Part shown: positions 1 through 8,332 of the stretch, one piece after another
Position numbering within the stretch: the first letter of the stretch is position 1
How the letters are laid out: each line of letters opens with the position of its first letter
Translations under genes and position numbers: made by a program
Source: Vibrio tubiashii
GTDB lineage: Bacteria > Pseudomonadota > Gammaproteobacteria > Enterobacterales > Vibrionaceae
Length of the DNA stretch: 64,000 nt
NCBI GenBank assembly: GCA_000775715.1
Contig: JRWQ01000007.1
Coordinates: 372,001-436,000, forward strand
Direction of reading: 5' to 3'
Notes under the pieces: model-generated
Databases searched by the model: none
What the model was told of the DNA's origin: nothing
What the model saw: the letters and a program-made list of their open reading frames with translations, nothing else

Positions 1-112
1 GATCCCCTGCTGGTTTGACGGGTAAGTCTGGCTTTAAGCTTATCGCTAGTACAAGCGCAACAACACCGATGGCAAGGGCTGGAAAAAATAGAAGTTTCTT
101 ATTGATTTTCAT
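1..112 (-). CDS. RND efflux periplasmic adaptor (membrane fusion protein), N-terminus only
   Basis: Only the first 37 codons lie in the window; the gene runs off the left edge. The visible peptide starts MKINKKLLFFPALAIGVVAL, a basic N-terminus followed by one hydrophobic segment, as expected for the inner-membrane anchor of an adaptor that bridges an RND pump and an outer-membrane channel. The ATG at 112-110 lies inside the last codons of the TetR gene (14 nt overlap), preceded by AGGA about nine bases upstream, so the two genes look translationally coupled. The family call leans on the TetR-adaptor-RND gene order known in vibrios, since no adaptor domain is visible here. Confidence 0.6.
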   Translation of the reverse strand, partial: MKINKKLLFFPALAIGVVALVLAISLKPDLPVKPAGD

Positions 113-761
113 AGTGACTGTCCTGATGGTCGGTGGTGCTTAGAAATCCGTGGCTCATTAAGTTGATATTGTGTTCTAGCAACTGACTGAGAAACGTTTC
201 ATCGAGTTCTATACCGTGCACAGCTAGCAGTGACGGCGGAGCGATAAATGGAAACACCATCAAGCTGATATAAGAGACTTTACATAGTTTAGGGTCTGCA
301 TCGGGTCTTAGAATTTTGCTCTCGACCAACTTATCGAACATGACATTCTGCATCGGTTGGCTAATGTCGATAAACACTTTTTCTAGCAATTTCCGTTGGA
401 TGTCTGATTGCGGCATATGCATGACCTGAGCGACCAAACGCGGGAATTGAGGGACCTTGATCATCTCACGGTAATAGGTCCTCATTAAGTCGAGGAAGTT
501 TTTCTGCGAACTGTCTTGGAGCAAGAGAGCCATCTGCCTTTTCATTGGCGCCATGGTTTCGCGAATCATGGTTTCGAATAGCCCCTCTTTGTTACCGAAG
601 TAGTAACGAATCATGGCTACGTTGACGCCTGCTTTACGGGCAACTAGTCGAGTTGATACTTTTTCATAAGGCATGACCGTAAATAGCTCGCGTGCATTAA
701 AAATGAGTTTTTCACGTGCATCGATGCTGTTAGTGGGGCGACCGGCTTTTCTTGTTGTCAT
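99..761 (-). CDS. TetR/AcrR family transcriptional regulator (efflux operon)
   Basis: A 220-residue TetR repressor. The N-terminal helix-turn-helix is clear: a RLVARKAGVNVAMIRYYFGNK stretch at about residues 38-58 followed by EGLFETMI, the standard TetR_N pattern. The C-terminal ligand domain is not diagnostic. I chose the ATG at 761 (MTTRKAGRPT) over an upstream start at 833 because homologues begin at this basic arm and a GGAGAG lies upstream. It is the first gene of an operon with the efflux adaptor whose ATG it overlaps, so it probably controls its own transcript and the pump. Three copies of TGATTAATT lie just upstream. Confidence 0.85.
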   Translation of the reverse strand: MTTRKAGRPTNSIDAREKLIFNARELFTVMPYEKVSTRLVARKAGVNVAMIRYYFGNKEGLFETMIRETMAPMKRQMALLLQDSSQKNFLDLMRTYYREMIKVPQFPRLVAQVMHMPQSDIQRKLLEKVFIDISQPMQNVMFDKLVESKILRPDADPKLCKVSYISLMVFPFIAPPSLLAVHGIELDETFLSQLLEHNINLMSHGFLSTTDHQDSHYENQ

Positions 762-792
762 TGCGAGACACTCTCCAACCTTATTAAACATA

Positions 793-865
793 TGATTAAT
801 TATAGGGTGTCGCCTAAATATCTGGTATGACATAAATTAATCAATATTTAAACAAGTGATTAATT
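793..865. promoter_or_regulatory. Candidate TetR operator cluster (TGATTAATT half-sites)
   Basis: The 9-mer TGATTAATT occurs at 793-801 and 857-865 and as its reverse complement AATTAATCA at 835-843. The last two form a perfect inverted repeat with a 13-nt spacer. They sit between the TetR start and its upstream region, where an autoregulatory operator would be expected. The repeat is seen; the function is inferred. Confidence 0.45.
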
Positions 866-965
866 AAGAAAACGGTAGAATCATGGATGTCTTAAACTAG
901 ATAAACATACAGTGGCAACATACCTAAAAATAACCAGTGATCAGTCGCTATTAACAGTTCGCTTG

Positions 966-3446
966 CTATTGCTTTCGACCATATTTCCTAGCAAGTTGTT
1001 CAATAGGCATGGGGCGTTCGATCAAATAGCCTTGCAACACATCACATCCATAATCGATCAGCACGGATTTCTGCGCTTCTGTTTCAACACCTTCAGCGAC
1101 AACTCGCATTTTGGCAGATTGAGCGATAGCAAGAATGGCTTTGACCAATGAATCACTCTGTTTAGAACTGAGCATTTTGTCGACAAAGTGGCGGTCTATT
1201 TTTAGCTCATCAAGGGGAAGATTACTTAGGTAGCTCAGAGATGAATAACCAGTACCAAAATCGTCGAGTGAAATGGTGAAACCGAGTTCTTTGATTTGGG
1301 TAATGATAGGTGTCACGGTCTCCAAATCACTGATTAGTACGTTCTCGGTGATTTCAAGAGTAACACGGTTGTTGGGTAGTTGGTTTTTAGATACAGCTTC
1401 TTTGAGTTTGCTAATGAAAGCGCTGTCTCTTAGTTGCATAGGCGATATATTGATGGACAAAACAGAACTGTGCTGTGGTGAAGGAAATAGACGTGCAAAC
1501 TCTTCACATGCTCTATTTAAAACAAAGTCTCCAATTTGTCCTATTAGGCCGATTTCCTCGGCCAACGATATGAACTCGAGCGGAGAGACATGACCCAGTT
1601 GCGGATTGTGCCAGCGTAGTAAGCTCTCGACGCCGTACAGTTTCCCTGTTTTCGCGTTGACTTGAGGTTGATAACTCACCGATAACTCATCTCGCTCGAT
1701 CGCACCCCTTAGCTCGCGCTCCAGTAAGAAATCATATTGCACTTGCTTATTAATCGACTTGTCGAAGAAGAGTACATCGCCCTTATTGCGTGCTTTTGAT
1801 TTGTATAAAACGATATCGGCTTTAGAGATGAGTTCTTCCGGTTCGTCACCATCTGACGGGTACATGGAGACACCAATAGAGCAACTGGCAAACACTACCT
1901 TACCATCAATTACAAACTGTTGTTTAAACACCTGCTTTATTAGTTCTACCTTGCTTTCGGTATGTGAGAGGCTTTCTAGGTTTGAGAAGCAGAATATAAA
2001 TTCATCGCCGCCAAATCGAGCAACAAAGTCGTCAGGGCCTAAAAACTCATCAAACTTCTTGCCAATCTCACTGAGAAGCTTATCACCAGCGCTATGTCCG
2101 TAGAGGTCGTTAACCTTTTTAAAATCATCTAAATCGACGAACATTACCGCGAGTTGGCAGCACGATTGCTTTGATGCCTTTATCCCTTCACGGATATTGT
2201 TGTGTAGTTGAGCTCGATTGGGTAACCCCGTTAACTCATCATGACTGGCCAAGTATTCGAGCTGTTCTTTGGTGTCTTGTAAATCATCAAAGTCACTGTT
2301 TATGCGTTTTTCAAAACGTTTGAAGCGGAGGGTAATAAGTCGACTAAGTACCCAAGACAGTAAAGCAACAACAAGGGTAGTGATGCCGCCAATCATAACC
2401 ATGCGCTGTAAAGTTTGTTGTTGCTCTTGCTCCGCTAAGCGCGCTTGGTTGGTCAACATTTGATTACTTAATTGGTCGTAAACACCTGCTCCAATCGTCC
2501 AGCCCCAATTGTCGTCTTTGGCGACGTAGCTGGTTTTATAGAAGTTGTCTAAGCCTTCGGGACCGAATGGGGCGAGGTACTTTACTACTCCGCGGCGCGT
2601 TTCCATAATACGTTTGGCCCCTTGTTGAACTTGCTCATCACCGACTTCCAAGATGTTTTTGCCGATGGTTGATGGGTCCATATGAGACAGAACTTTACCT
2701 TCTTCATTGATGACAAATACATAGCCAGCTTCCCCAAACCTTAGGTTTTTTAGCCACTCAAGTGAGGTCTGTTTTATGTCATCTTCTACGTCAACGACAT
2801 AGTCACCGGTGCCAATAAACCAGTCATAAGGTTCAAAGTACTTACCAAAACCAATTTTCTCAAATTCTTTGTTTTTGTTGTCAGGTTTCACAAACCACCA
2901 GCGATAGAACGCTTCGCCTTTTGCTTTGACTTGTTCGCCCATCTCTCGAACAATGTAACTGCCACGTACATCACGAAAATCCCAAAGTGACGTACCTTCA
3001 ACTCTGGGCAGCAACGGGTGCATGACATTGATGCCGTTAGTTTTGTAGATGAAGAAGTATCCCCGCCCATGATTAAAGCGAATATCTCGAAGTGCATCCG
3101 TGATCATTGCCGATACTTGTTGCTCTGGGAGGTGCTGGTTGCTTTCGTAAATGCGAGTTGCAATTGCGTGAGCTTCGTAAATCCGCGCTTTGATGGTCGA
3201 CTCGAGCTGGCTTTCAGTTTGAGCTCTGGCGAATTGAATTTGTTCTAAGACATAATCGACACGGCTTGTTAATTCGACAATTTGTTGCTGTTCGTTAGCG
3301 GATTTCAACGAGGCGAGTTGCTGTTGGGAGCTGACAATTTCGTTGCGTACGGTGAGCAAAACCCATAGAAGGGTGAAAAAACCAACAATCGTAGCCGGAG
3401 CATAGGTGATAAGATTGATCAGTTTTTTATCGGTAAGCTTGCTCAT
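966..3446 (-). CDS. Cache-domain GGDEF/EAL dual c-di-GMP enzyme
   Basis: An 826-residue membrane sensor for cyclic-di-GMP turnover. Order: TM1 at about 14-36, a large periplasmic Cache-type sensor (about 60-335, with the GYFFIYKTNGINVMHP and GTGDYVVDVEDD patterns of single-Cache repeats), TM2 at about 347-370, GGDEF at about 400-565, and EAL from about 585 to the end. The GGDEF active site is intact (ARFGGDEF near 480). The upstream I-site reads GPDD, not RxxD, so product inhibition is probably lost. The EAL signature reads ESL near 607, keeping the glutamate, and the DDFGTGYSSL loop near 727 is intact, so phosphodiesterase activity is plausible. It is a single-gene unit. Confidence 0.92.
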   Translation of the reverse strand: MSKLTDKKLINLITYAPATIVGFFTLLWVLLTVRNEIVSSQQQLASLKSANEQQQIVELTSRVDYVLEQIQFARAQTESQLESTIKARIYEAHAIATRIYESNQHLPEQQVSAMITDALRDIRFNHGRGYFFIYKTNGINVMHPLLPRVEGTSLWDFRDVRGSYIVREMGEQVKAKGEAFYRWWFVKPDNKNKEFEKIGFGKYFEPYDWFIGTGDYVVDVEDDIKQTSLEWLKNLRFGEAGYVFVINEEGKVLSHMDPSTIGKNILEVGDEQVQQGAKRIMETRRGVVKYLAPFGPEGLDNFYKTSYVAKDDNWGWTIGAGVYDQLSNQMLTNQARLAEQEQQQTLQRMVMIGGITTLVVALLSWVLSRLITLRFKRFEKRINSDFDDLQDTKEQLEYLASHDELTGLPNRAQLHNNIREGIKASKQSCCQLAVMFVDLDDFKKVNDLYGHSAGDKLLSEIGKKFDEFLGPDDFVARFGGDEFIFCFSNLESLSHTESKVELIKQVFKQQFVIDGKVVFASCSIGVSMYPSDGDEPEELISKADIVLYKSKARNKGDVLFFDKSINKQVQYDFLLERELRGAIERDELSVSYQPQVNAKTGKLYGVESLLRWHNPQLGHVSPLEFISLAEEIGLIGQIGDFVLNRACEEFARLFPSPQHSSVLSINISPMQLRDSAFISKLKEAVSKNQLPNNRVTLEITENVLISDLETVTPIITQIKELGFTISLDDFGTGYSSLSYLSNLPLDELKIDRHFVDKMLSSKQSDSLVKAILAIAQSAKMRVVAEGVETEAQKSVLIDYGCDVLQGYLIERPMPIEQLARKYGRKQ

Positions 3447-3626
3447 ATTGCCCCTAATAACAAGTTGATACGAGTAACAATTATAGTGATGATATTGTTA
3501 ATCGGTTGTTATTGTCGACTGTTTTTAGATCTGTTCGCCAAAAATGTGGCATATGTGCATTGTGAATGATGAATATTGGGGCTCGCACGTATCGGCATCC
3601 CCCAGCGTCAAGTAAAGAGAGCAAAC

Positions 3627-3667
3627 AAAAGCCCCGCTACGAACTTCATTCATAGTCAGGGCTTTGA
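3627..3667 (-). terminator. Probable terminator of yghU
   Basis: AAAGCCC and GGGCTTT arms are separated by a loop of about 25 nt in which ACT/AGT can also pair. On the minus strand the stem is followed by TTTTGTTTG. It lies 26 nt past the yghU stop. Confidence 0.5.
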
Positions 3668-3692
3668 AAAGAGTATTGAAGACTATCTCTAC

Positions 3693-4550
3693 CTAAGGTT
3701 TGAGAGCGAGTACCTTATCAATATCCTCAGCACTGTGTCTTTCGAGTACCTGCTCCCACTCTTCACCAAATGAACGATTTACCACGCGACCACGTTGAAC
3801 GGCCTGGCGAGACTCGACCTGCTTGGCCCAACGCACCACGTTTTCGTAGCTGTCTACTTGCAGGAACTCAGCGGCATTATATAGCTTGCCTAACACTAAG
3901 TTTCCGTACCAAGGCCAAATCGCCATATCAGCGATGGTGTACTCGTCTCCAGCCACATATTCAGATTTAGCAAGTTGTTTATCGAGTACGTCGAGCTGGC
4001 GTTTCGCTTCCATAGCAAAACGGTTAATTGGGTACTCTTGTTTTTCGTCAGCATAAGCGTAGAAATGACCAAAGCCACCGCCGAGGAAAGGCGCTGAGCC
4101 TTGCGCCCAGAATAACCAGTTAAAGGTTTGAGTGCGTTCAGGACCGCTTAATGGTAAGAACTTTCCAAATTTCTCCGCGAGATGAACCAGTATTGATGCG
4201 GATTCAAATACATTTACGTGTTCACTGCCTGTTTTATCCACTAAAGCGGGGATTTTGGAGTTAGGGTTTATGCCAACAAAGCCTGAAGAAAACTGGTCTG
4301 AGTCACCAATTTTAATAAGGTGCGCATCGTATTCTGCTTCGCTGATCCCCAGTGCCAAGAGTTCTTCAAGCATGATCGTGACTTTTTGGCCATTAGGCGT
4401 GCCAAGAGAATAAAGCTGCAGTGGATGTTCGCCTACTGGTAACTCTTTTTCAAATCTCGCACCTGAATCAGGGCGGTTAATGTTAGCCCATTGGTTCCCA
4501 GAGCTTGGTTCGTTCTTCCAAACTTTTGGAGGTACGTACTGGTTTGTCAT
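3693..4550 (-). CDS. yghU: YghU-type glutathione S-transferase / disulfide reductase
   Basis: A 285-residue Nu-class glutathione transferase resembling E. coli YghU, which has disulfide-bond reductase activity towards small disulfides. The long N-terminal arm (YVPPKVWKNEPSSGNQWANI) is typical of this class. The thioredoxin-like domain follows with LYSLGTPNGQKVTIMLEELL (about 46-65) and the cis-proline segment NPNSKIPALVD near 100. The helical domain carries EYTIADMAIWPWYG near 208. Length matches E. coli YghU (288 aa). It stands alone, and I see no operon partner. Confidence 0.88.
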   Translation of the reverse strand: MTNQYVPPKVWKNEPSSGNQWANINRPDSGARFEKELPVGEHPLQLYSLGTPNGQKVTIMLEELLALGISEAEYDAHLIKIGDSDQFSSGFVGINPNSKIPALVDKTGSEHVNVFESASILVHLAEKFGKFLPLSGPERTQTFNWLFWAQGSAPFLGGGFGHFYAYADEKQEYPINRFAMEAKRQLDVLDKQLAKSEYVAGDEYTIADMAIWPWYGNLVLGKLYNAAEFLQVDSYENVVRWAKQVESRQAVQRGRVVNRSFGEEWEQVLERHSAEDIDKVLALKP

Positions 4551-4688
4551 TGTTATTCCTTTTTCAGATTGTTATCCGGCAATTATAGACGTTGGGACGC
4601 TACGCTCGGATAAAAAGCCCTTGAGGAATTTTTCATTAGAACAACTGGTTATTGGAAATCGGCTATGAGTATAAGAAGAGGAGCAAAG

Positions 4689-4709
4689 CGGGCTTCGTGA
4701 GTAAGCCCG
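4689..4709 (-). terminator. Terminator of the HAD phosphatase gene
   Basis: A perfect 7-bp stem (CGGGCTT/AAGCCCG) with a 7-nt loop. On the minus strand it is followed by CTTTGCTCC, and it ends 8 nt from the stop codon. Confidence 0.6.
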
Positions 4710-4716
4710 AATATAG

Positions 4717-5367
4717 CTATTTCTTGGCTTTGAGGTACTCAAGTACATCAGTTAGAGAGGGGTGAATATGGTGACCTAGCGCGCTGACTTCTTCGCATGG
4801 AGCGACTAAGTCTGGGATTTGGAAGGTGGTCATGTTGGCACCGACTGCACTTCTTACACCGTTGTTGGAATCTTCAAACGCTAAACAGTCCTTTGCTTCT
4901 ATGCCCATGCGTTGAGCCGCAAGTAGATAAATCTCTGGGTCCGGCTTTCCATGCTTCACTTCACAGCCGCAAGTGAGGCTGTCGAAATACTTCGCTAGAC
5001 CAGCCAACTCAAGCTTCACCTTTGCTATTTCTCTGTGCGTCGAAGTCGCAACTGCAATGGGGACGTTTTGGACCCTTAACCACTCCAGTAGTTCGAGCAC
5101 GCCTTTTTTTACCGGGATAGCCTGATGCTTAACGATGGCGTTGTAGTTTTTACGCCACTCAGCATGGAGTTTGTCGTGGTCATCACCATAGGTTTTGCGA
5201 AAAATGGCTTCTATACCAGCAGCGTTTCTACCAATGATAGTTAAATAGATATCTTCATAAAACGGTAGGTTAATGGCCTCACATGCCTGTTTGAACACGC
5301 GCATGCACACACGTTCGGTATCGAGTAGTAGTCCATCCATGTCAAAGATGGCAGCTTGAAATTTCAT
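4717..5367 (-). CDS. HAD-superfamily phosphatase (beta-phosphoglucomutase-like)
   Basis: A 216-residue cytoplasmic HAD-IA hydrolase. Motif I is FDMDGLLLDTE (residues 8-18), with both aspartates expected of a phosphatase or mutase. Motif II is ATSTH near 110, motif III is the lysine of KHGKPDPEIYL near 142, and motif IV is FEDSNNGV near 167. The helical cap between motifs I and II fits subfamily IA. Substrate cannot be read from sequence; family members act on sugar phosphates, so a YieH- or YcjU-like role is possible. It is transcribed divergently from the beta-hydroxyacid dehydrogenase at 5504. Confidence 0.85.
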   Translation of the reverse strand: MKFQAAIFDMDGLLLDTERVCMRVFKQACEAINLPFYEDIYLTIIGRNAAGIEAIFRKTYGDDHDKLHAEWRKNYNAIVKHQAIPVKKGVLELLEWLRVQNVPIAVATSTHREIAKVKLELAGLAKYFDSLTCGCEVKHGKPDPEIYLLAAQRMGIEAKDCLAFEDSNNGVRSAVGANMTTFQIPDLVAPCEEVSALGHHIHPSLTDVLEYLKAKK

Positions 5368-5460
5368 AGGTACAACTTAAACCATATCAGAGCGGAAGCA
5401 CATTCTGGCATACAATAACCAGATAGTAAAAAACTAGTGAAACTCAGCGGGTTAGTTTAG

Positions 5461-5478
5461 TAGACTGTCTAGTCAGAC
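5461..5478. promoter_or_regulatory. Overlapping inverted repeats upstream of the dehydrogenase
   Basis: TAGACTGTCTAGTCAGAC contains nested dyads (TAGAC-T-GTCTA; GTCT-AGTC-AGAC) 26 nt before the start at 5504. It shares the TAGAC half-site with the operators near 8.3 and 8.9 kb, but the spacing differs (1 nt, not 5), so shared control is not established. Confidence 0.3.
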
Positions 5479-5503
5479 ACACAATTATAACGAGGAGTTA
5501 AGG

Positions 5504-6382
5504 ATGAGCCAGCGCAACGTTGCTTTTATAGGACTAGGAGTTATGGGTTACCCAATGGCTGGGTATCTAAGCAAAGCAGGGCACGCGACGAAAGTCTTTA
5601 ACCGTACATCAGCAAAAGCAGATCAGTGGGCTGTAGACTATCAAGGTCAGGCGTGTGAAACGCCAAAGCAAGCGGCCCAAGACAGTGACATTGTTTTTGT
5701 TTGTGTCGGTAATGATGACGATGTTCGCAGTGTAGTGTATGGAGACAACGGGATTCTTGCAGGCTTAAAGCAGGGCGCGATTCTTGTAGATCATACGACA
5801 ACCTCAGCTGAGTTGGCTATCGAACTTGCGCAAGCGGCTAAGGAAAACGGGTGTCACTTTATTGATGCGCCAGTGTCTGGTGGTCAGGCGGGAGCAGAAA
5901 ACGGTGTTTTGACTGTGATGTGTGGCGGAGAGCAAACTATTTTTGATCAAGTTGCCCCCGTGATGGATGTTTATTCAAAGCAGATATCGCTGCTGGGTGA
6001 AAACGGTCAAGGTCAGCGCTGTAAGATGGTTAACCAAATTTGTATTGGTGGCATTTTGCAAGGCTTAAGTGAAGCACTGTTACTAGCGCAGAAATCTGGT
6101 CTGGATATCGAGCAGGTGGTTGAAACCCTTAAGTATGGTGCCGCCGGTTCTTGGCAAATGGAAAATCGTGCCGTTACAATGTCACAAGATAAGTTTGATT
6201 TTGGCTTTGCGATTGATTGGATGCGTAAAGATCTTGGCTTCTGCTTAGAAGAGGCGAAGCGTGTTGGATTAGAACTGCCGCTGACCAAGAAAGTTGACCA
6301 GCAGTACGGCGAACTCCAACAAGACGGATTGGGCCGTATGGATACTTCTGTTTTAATTAAAGCTGTCGCGAAAAGTCAGTAA
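5504..6382 (+). CDS. NAD(P)-dependent beta-hydroxyacid dehydrogenase
   Basis: A 292-residue member of the 3-hydroxyisobutyrate dehydrogenase/tartronate-semialdehyde reductase family. The Rossmann motif FIGLGVMGYPMAGYL is at residues 9-23, the substrate loop DAPVSGGQAGAENGVLTVMC near 122, and the catalytic lysine in GQRCKMVNQ near 171. The start is supported by GAGGAG eight to nine bases before the ATG. The acid substrate is not deducible, and succinic-semialdehyde reductase-like GLYR1 relatives share these motifs. It is monocistronic, bounded downstream by the palindromic terminator at 6475. Confidence 0.88.
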   Translation: MSQRNVAFIGLGVMGYPMAGYLSKAGHATKVFNRTSAKADQWAVDYQGQACETPKQAAQDSDIVFVCVGNDDDVRSVVYGDNGILAGLKQGAILVDHTTTSAELAIELAQAAKENGCHFIDAPVSGGQAGAENGVLTVMCGGEQTIFDQVAPVMDVYSKQISLLGENGQGQRCKMVNQICIGGILQGLSEALLLAQKSGLDIEQVVETLKYGAAGSWQMENRAVTMSQDKFDFGFAIDWMRKDLGFCLEEAKRVGLELPLTKKVDQQYGELQQDGLGRMDTSVLIKAVAKSQ

Positions 6383-6474
6383 TAGATAAACAGCTCTTTG
6401 GTATCAAACAGTTTAAAGAAATCGAAACCTACCATAACGTTTTCTCCCTAATCGTGATTTAGGCTGAAACCAAT

Positions 6475-6499
6475 AGTGAGGTGCAATATGCACCTCACT
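6475..6499. terminator. Bidirectional terminator
   Basis: A perfect 11-bp inverted repeat (AGTGAGGTGCA/TGCACCTCACT) around a 3-nt loop, between the convergent dehydrogenase and GST genes. T-rich sequence follows on the plus side (TCTTATTT). Confidence 0.7.
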
Positions 6500-6590
6500 T
6501 CTTATTTGGTGTTCTATTAAACCTAGCTTAGATTCAGCAGTTTTTCCAAGTCATTGCTTTATTGCAAACAGTGTCTGATTGATCTTGGAG

Positions 6591-7208
6591 TTAACCGAAC
6601 TTGCGCTCTAACTCTTTCGCTTTTAACCAACTGGTGTGGGTTTCTAGCTGCTTAGCATAGCTCGCGATGTTCGCGTAGCGTTCTAATAGGCCGTATTTTC
6701 CAAGGATATCAACGATAAAAGACATCATGATATCTGCACCAGTAAGTTTGTCTGCGACTAGGTAGCGTTTGCCTTCCAAACGTTGATCGACATAGCTCAT
6801 CACTTTGTCGACTTCTATTTCTGCATAGTCGGGTAAGAAGTTCATCTGAGCGCCATCTTTTGTAACAAAGGTTTTAAGCAATAGAGGTAAGGCAGCCGAG
6901 CTCTCAGCAAAGTGTAGCCACTGAATATAATCTAGGTGATCATCAGAGCCGAGTTCTGGGGCAAGTCTGTCAGCAGCATATTTACTAACTAGGTACTCAG
7001 TAATTGCACCAGATTCTGTTATGACTTTCCCGTGCTCTTCAACCACAGGTGACTTACCTAATGCGTGAACGGCTTTGAGTTCTGGTGGTGCCAAGAAGGT
7101 TACGCTATCACGGAGATATGGGACGATTTCGTAGTCGACGCCAAGCTCCTCGAGCAACCAAATAATACGCTTAGAGCGTGACTGATTAAGGTGATGCAGT
7201 TTGATCAT
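6591..7208 (-). CDS. Glutathione S-transferase family protein
   Basis: A 205-residue GST-like protein. The thioredoxin-fold N-domain opens MIKLHHLNQSRSKRIIWLLE, with the conserved SRS and LLEELG helix. The cis-Pro segment HALGKSPVVEEHG (about 48-60) precedes the TESGAITEYL glutathione-binding motif near 65. The C-terminal helical domain has KLTGADIMMSF near 153. It begins 2 nt after the stop of the CurA-like reductase, with AGAGGCG inside that gene's end as ribosome-binding site, so it is the last gene of the TetR-reductase-GST operon. Together they suggest detoxification of reactive electrophiles (carbonyls, quinones). Confidence 0.87.
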   Translation of the reverse strand: MIKLHHLNQSRSKRIIWLLEELGVDYEIVPYLRDSVTFLAPPELKAVHALGKSPVVEEHGKVITESGAITEYLVSKYAADRLAPELGSDDHLDYIQWLHFAESSAALPLLLKTFVTKDGAQMNFLPDYAEIEVDKVMSYVDQRLEGKRYLVADKLTGADIMMSFIVDILGKYGLLERYANIASYAKQLETHTSWLKAKELERKFG

Positions 7209-7210
7209 GA

Positions 7211-8248
7211 TTACGCCTCTAGTGGTTGATTAGTTTGTACAACGAGTTTGCCGAAGTTTTTGCCTTCTAATAGACCGATGAAGGCTTCAGGTGCTTGTTC
7301 CAGGCCATCGACTAAGTGCTCTCGGTAGTGAATCTTGCCTTCAGCTAGCCACTGGCCCATCTGTTGTGCGAACTCGTTGTAGCGGTGCGCATAGTCATCA
7401 AATATAATGAAACCTTGCATCTTGATGCGTTTGATTAGCAGTTGTGCCATCAGCATAGACATTCTGTCTGGGCCGTCTGGTAGTGATGTTGCGTTGTATT
7501 GTGAAATCAAACCACAAAGAGGGATACGTGCTCCTGTGTTGAGAAGTGGCATCACGGCATCAAATACTTTACCGCCGACGTTTTCGAAGTAGACGTCGAT
7601 ACCTTGGTCACAAGCCTTTGCCAGTTGCTCAGCAAAATCATCGGCCTTATGGTCAATACACTCATCAAAACCAAGCTGCTCTTTAGCGTAGCGACACTTC
7701 TCTTCTCCTCCAGCAACGCCGATAACTCGACACCCTTTGAGTTTACCGATCTGGCCTACCATGGAACCTACCGCGCCTGTTGCAGCGGCCACCACGAGAG
7801 TATCCCCTTGCTTAGGCTGGCCAATATCAAGGAGACCCATATAAGCGGTGAAACCAGGCATGCCCATCACGCCTAAAGCGTAAGAAGGATAACTAGGGCT
7901 TTTACCCATTTTGATTAGGCCTTCACCGTTTGAAATGCCGTAGTCTTGCCAACCAGTAAAGCCAAGCACCCATTCACCAACTTCAAAGTCGGGGTGGTTA
8001 GAAGCTTCAACCTGACAAACGGTACCACCAACCATTACCTCATCAAGTTCCACGGGATCGGCATATGACTTCGCATCGCTCATACGGCCACGCATGTACG
8101 GGTCAAGAGAGAGGTAGACACTACGAAGCAGGACTTCACCTTGCTTTGGTGTCGGCTTAGTTGACTCTTCTAAACGAAAATTGTCAGCGACAGGTGCACC
8201 CACTGGGCGAGAAGCGAGGACAATGCGTCGGTTTACTGGGTTAGTCAT
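7211..8248 (-). CDS. CurA-like NADP-dependent reductase (zinc-independent MDR family)
   Basis: A 345-residue medium-chain dehydrogenase/reductase of the curcumin-reductase/leukotriene-B4-dehydrogenase group. N-terminal MTNPVNRRIVLASRPVGAP and LSLDPYMRGRM (about 58) are hallmarks of this group, and the zinc ligands of alcohol dehydrogenases are absent. The nucleotide-binding core shows VVAAATGAVGSMVGQIGKLK near 152 and YFENVGG near 222. I moved the start from 8332 to the ATG at 8248, which has AAAGGA upstream and gives the family N-terminus. A TAGAC-N5-GTCTA operator lies 17 nt upstream. It probably reduces alpha,beta-unsaturated carbonyls under control of the adjacent TetR. Confidence 0.9.
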   Translation of the reverse strand: MTNPVNRRIVLASRPVGAPVADNFRLEESTKPTPKQGEVLLRSVYLSLDPYMRGRMSDAKSYADPVELDEVMVGGTVCQVEASNHPDFEVGEWVLGFTGWQDYGISNGEGLIKMGKSPSYPSYALGVMGMPGFTAYMGLLDIGQPKQGDTLVVAAATGAVGSMVGQIGKLKGCRVIGVAGGEEKCRYAKEQLGFDECIDHKADDFAEQLAKACDQGIDVYFENVGGKVFDAVMPLLNTGARIPLCGLISQYNATSLPDGPDRMSMLMAQLLIKRIKMQGFIIFDDYAHRYNEFAQQMGQWLAEGKIHYREHLVDGLEQAPEAFIGLLEGKNFGKLVVQTNQPLEA

Positions 8249-8265
8249 GGTAGTTATTCCTTTAT

Positions 8266-8280
8266 TAGACCGGTCGTCTA
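8266..8280. promoter_or_regulatory. TetR-type operator upstream of the CurA-like gene
   Basis: TAGACCGGTCGTCTA: 5-bp inverted arms with a 5-nt centre. It lies between the TetR stop and the reductase start, and 13 of its 15 bases are identical to the site at 8938. Confidence 0.6.
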
Positions 8281-8332
8281 GTTGTTTTTTTAAAAATTCC
8301 CGTAGGTGTTGAGCGCGACGGGAATTGGACAA

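Noticed and set aside
912-1151. Plus-strand frames opposite the GGDEF/EAL gene
   Set aside because: Antisense shadows of a clear 826-residue gene with intact motifs.
5461-5478. The same TetR operator as at 8.3/8.9 kb
   Set aside because: It shares the TAGAC half-site, but spacing is 1 nt instead of 5, so I list it only as a weak separate repeat.
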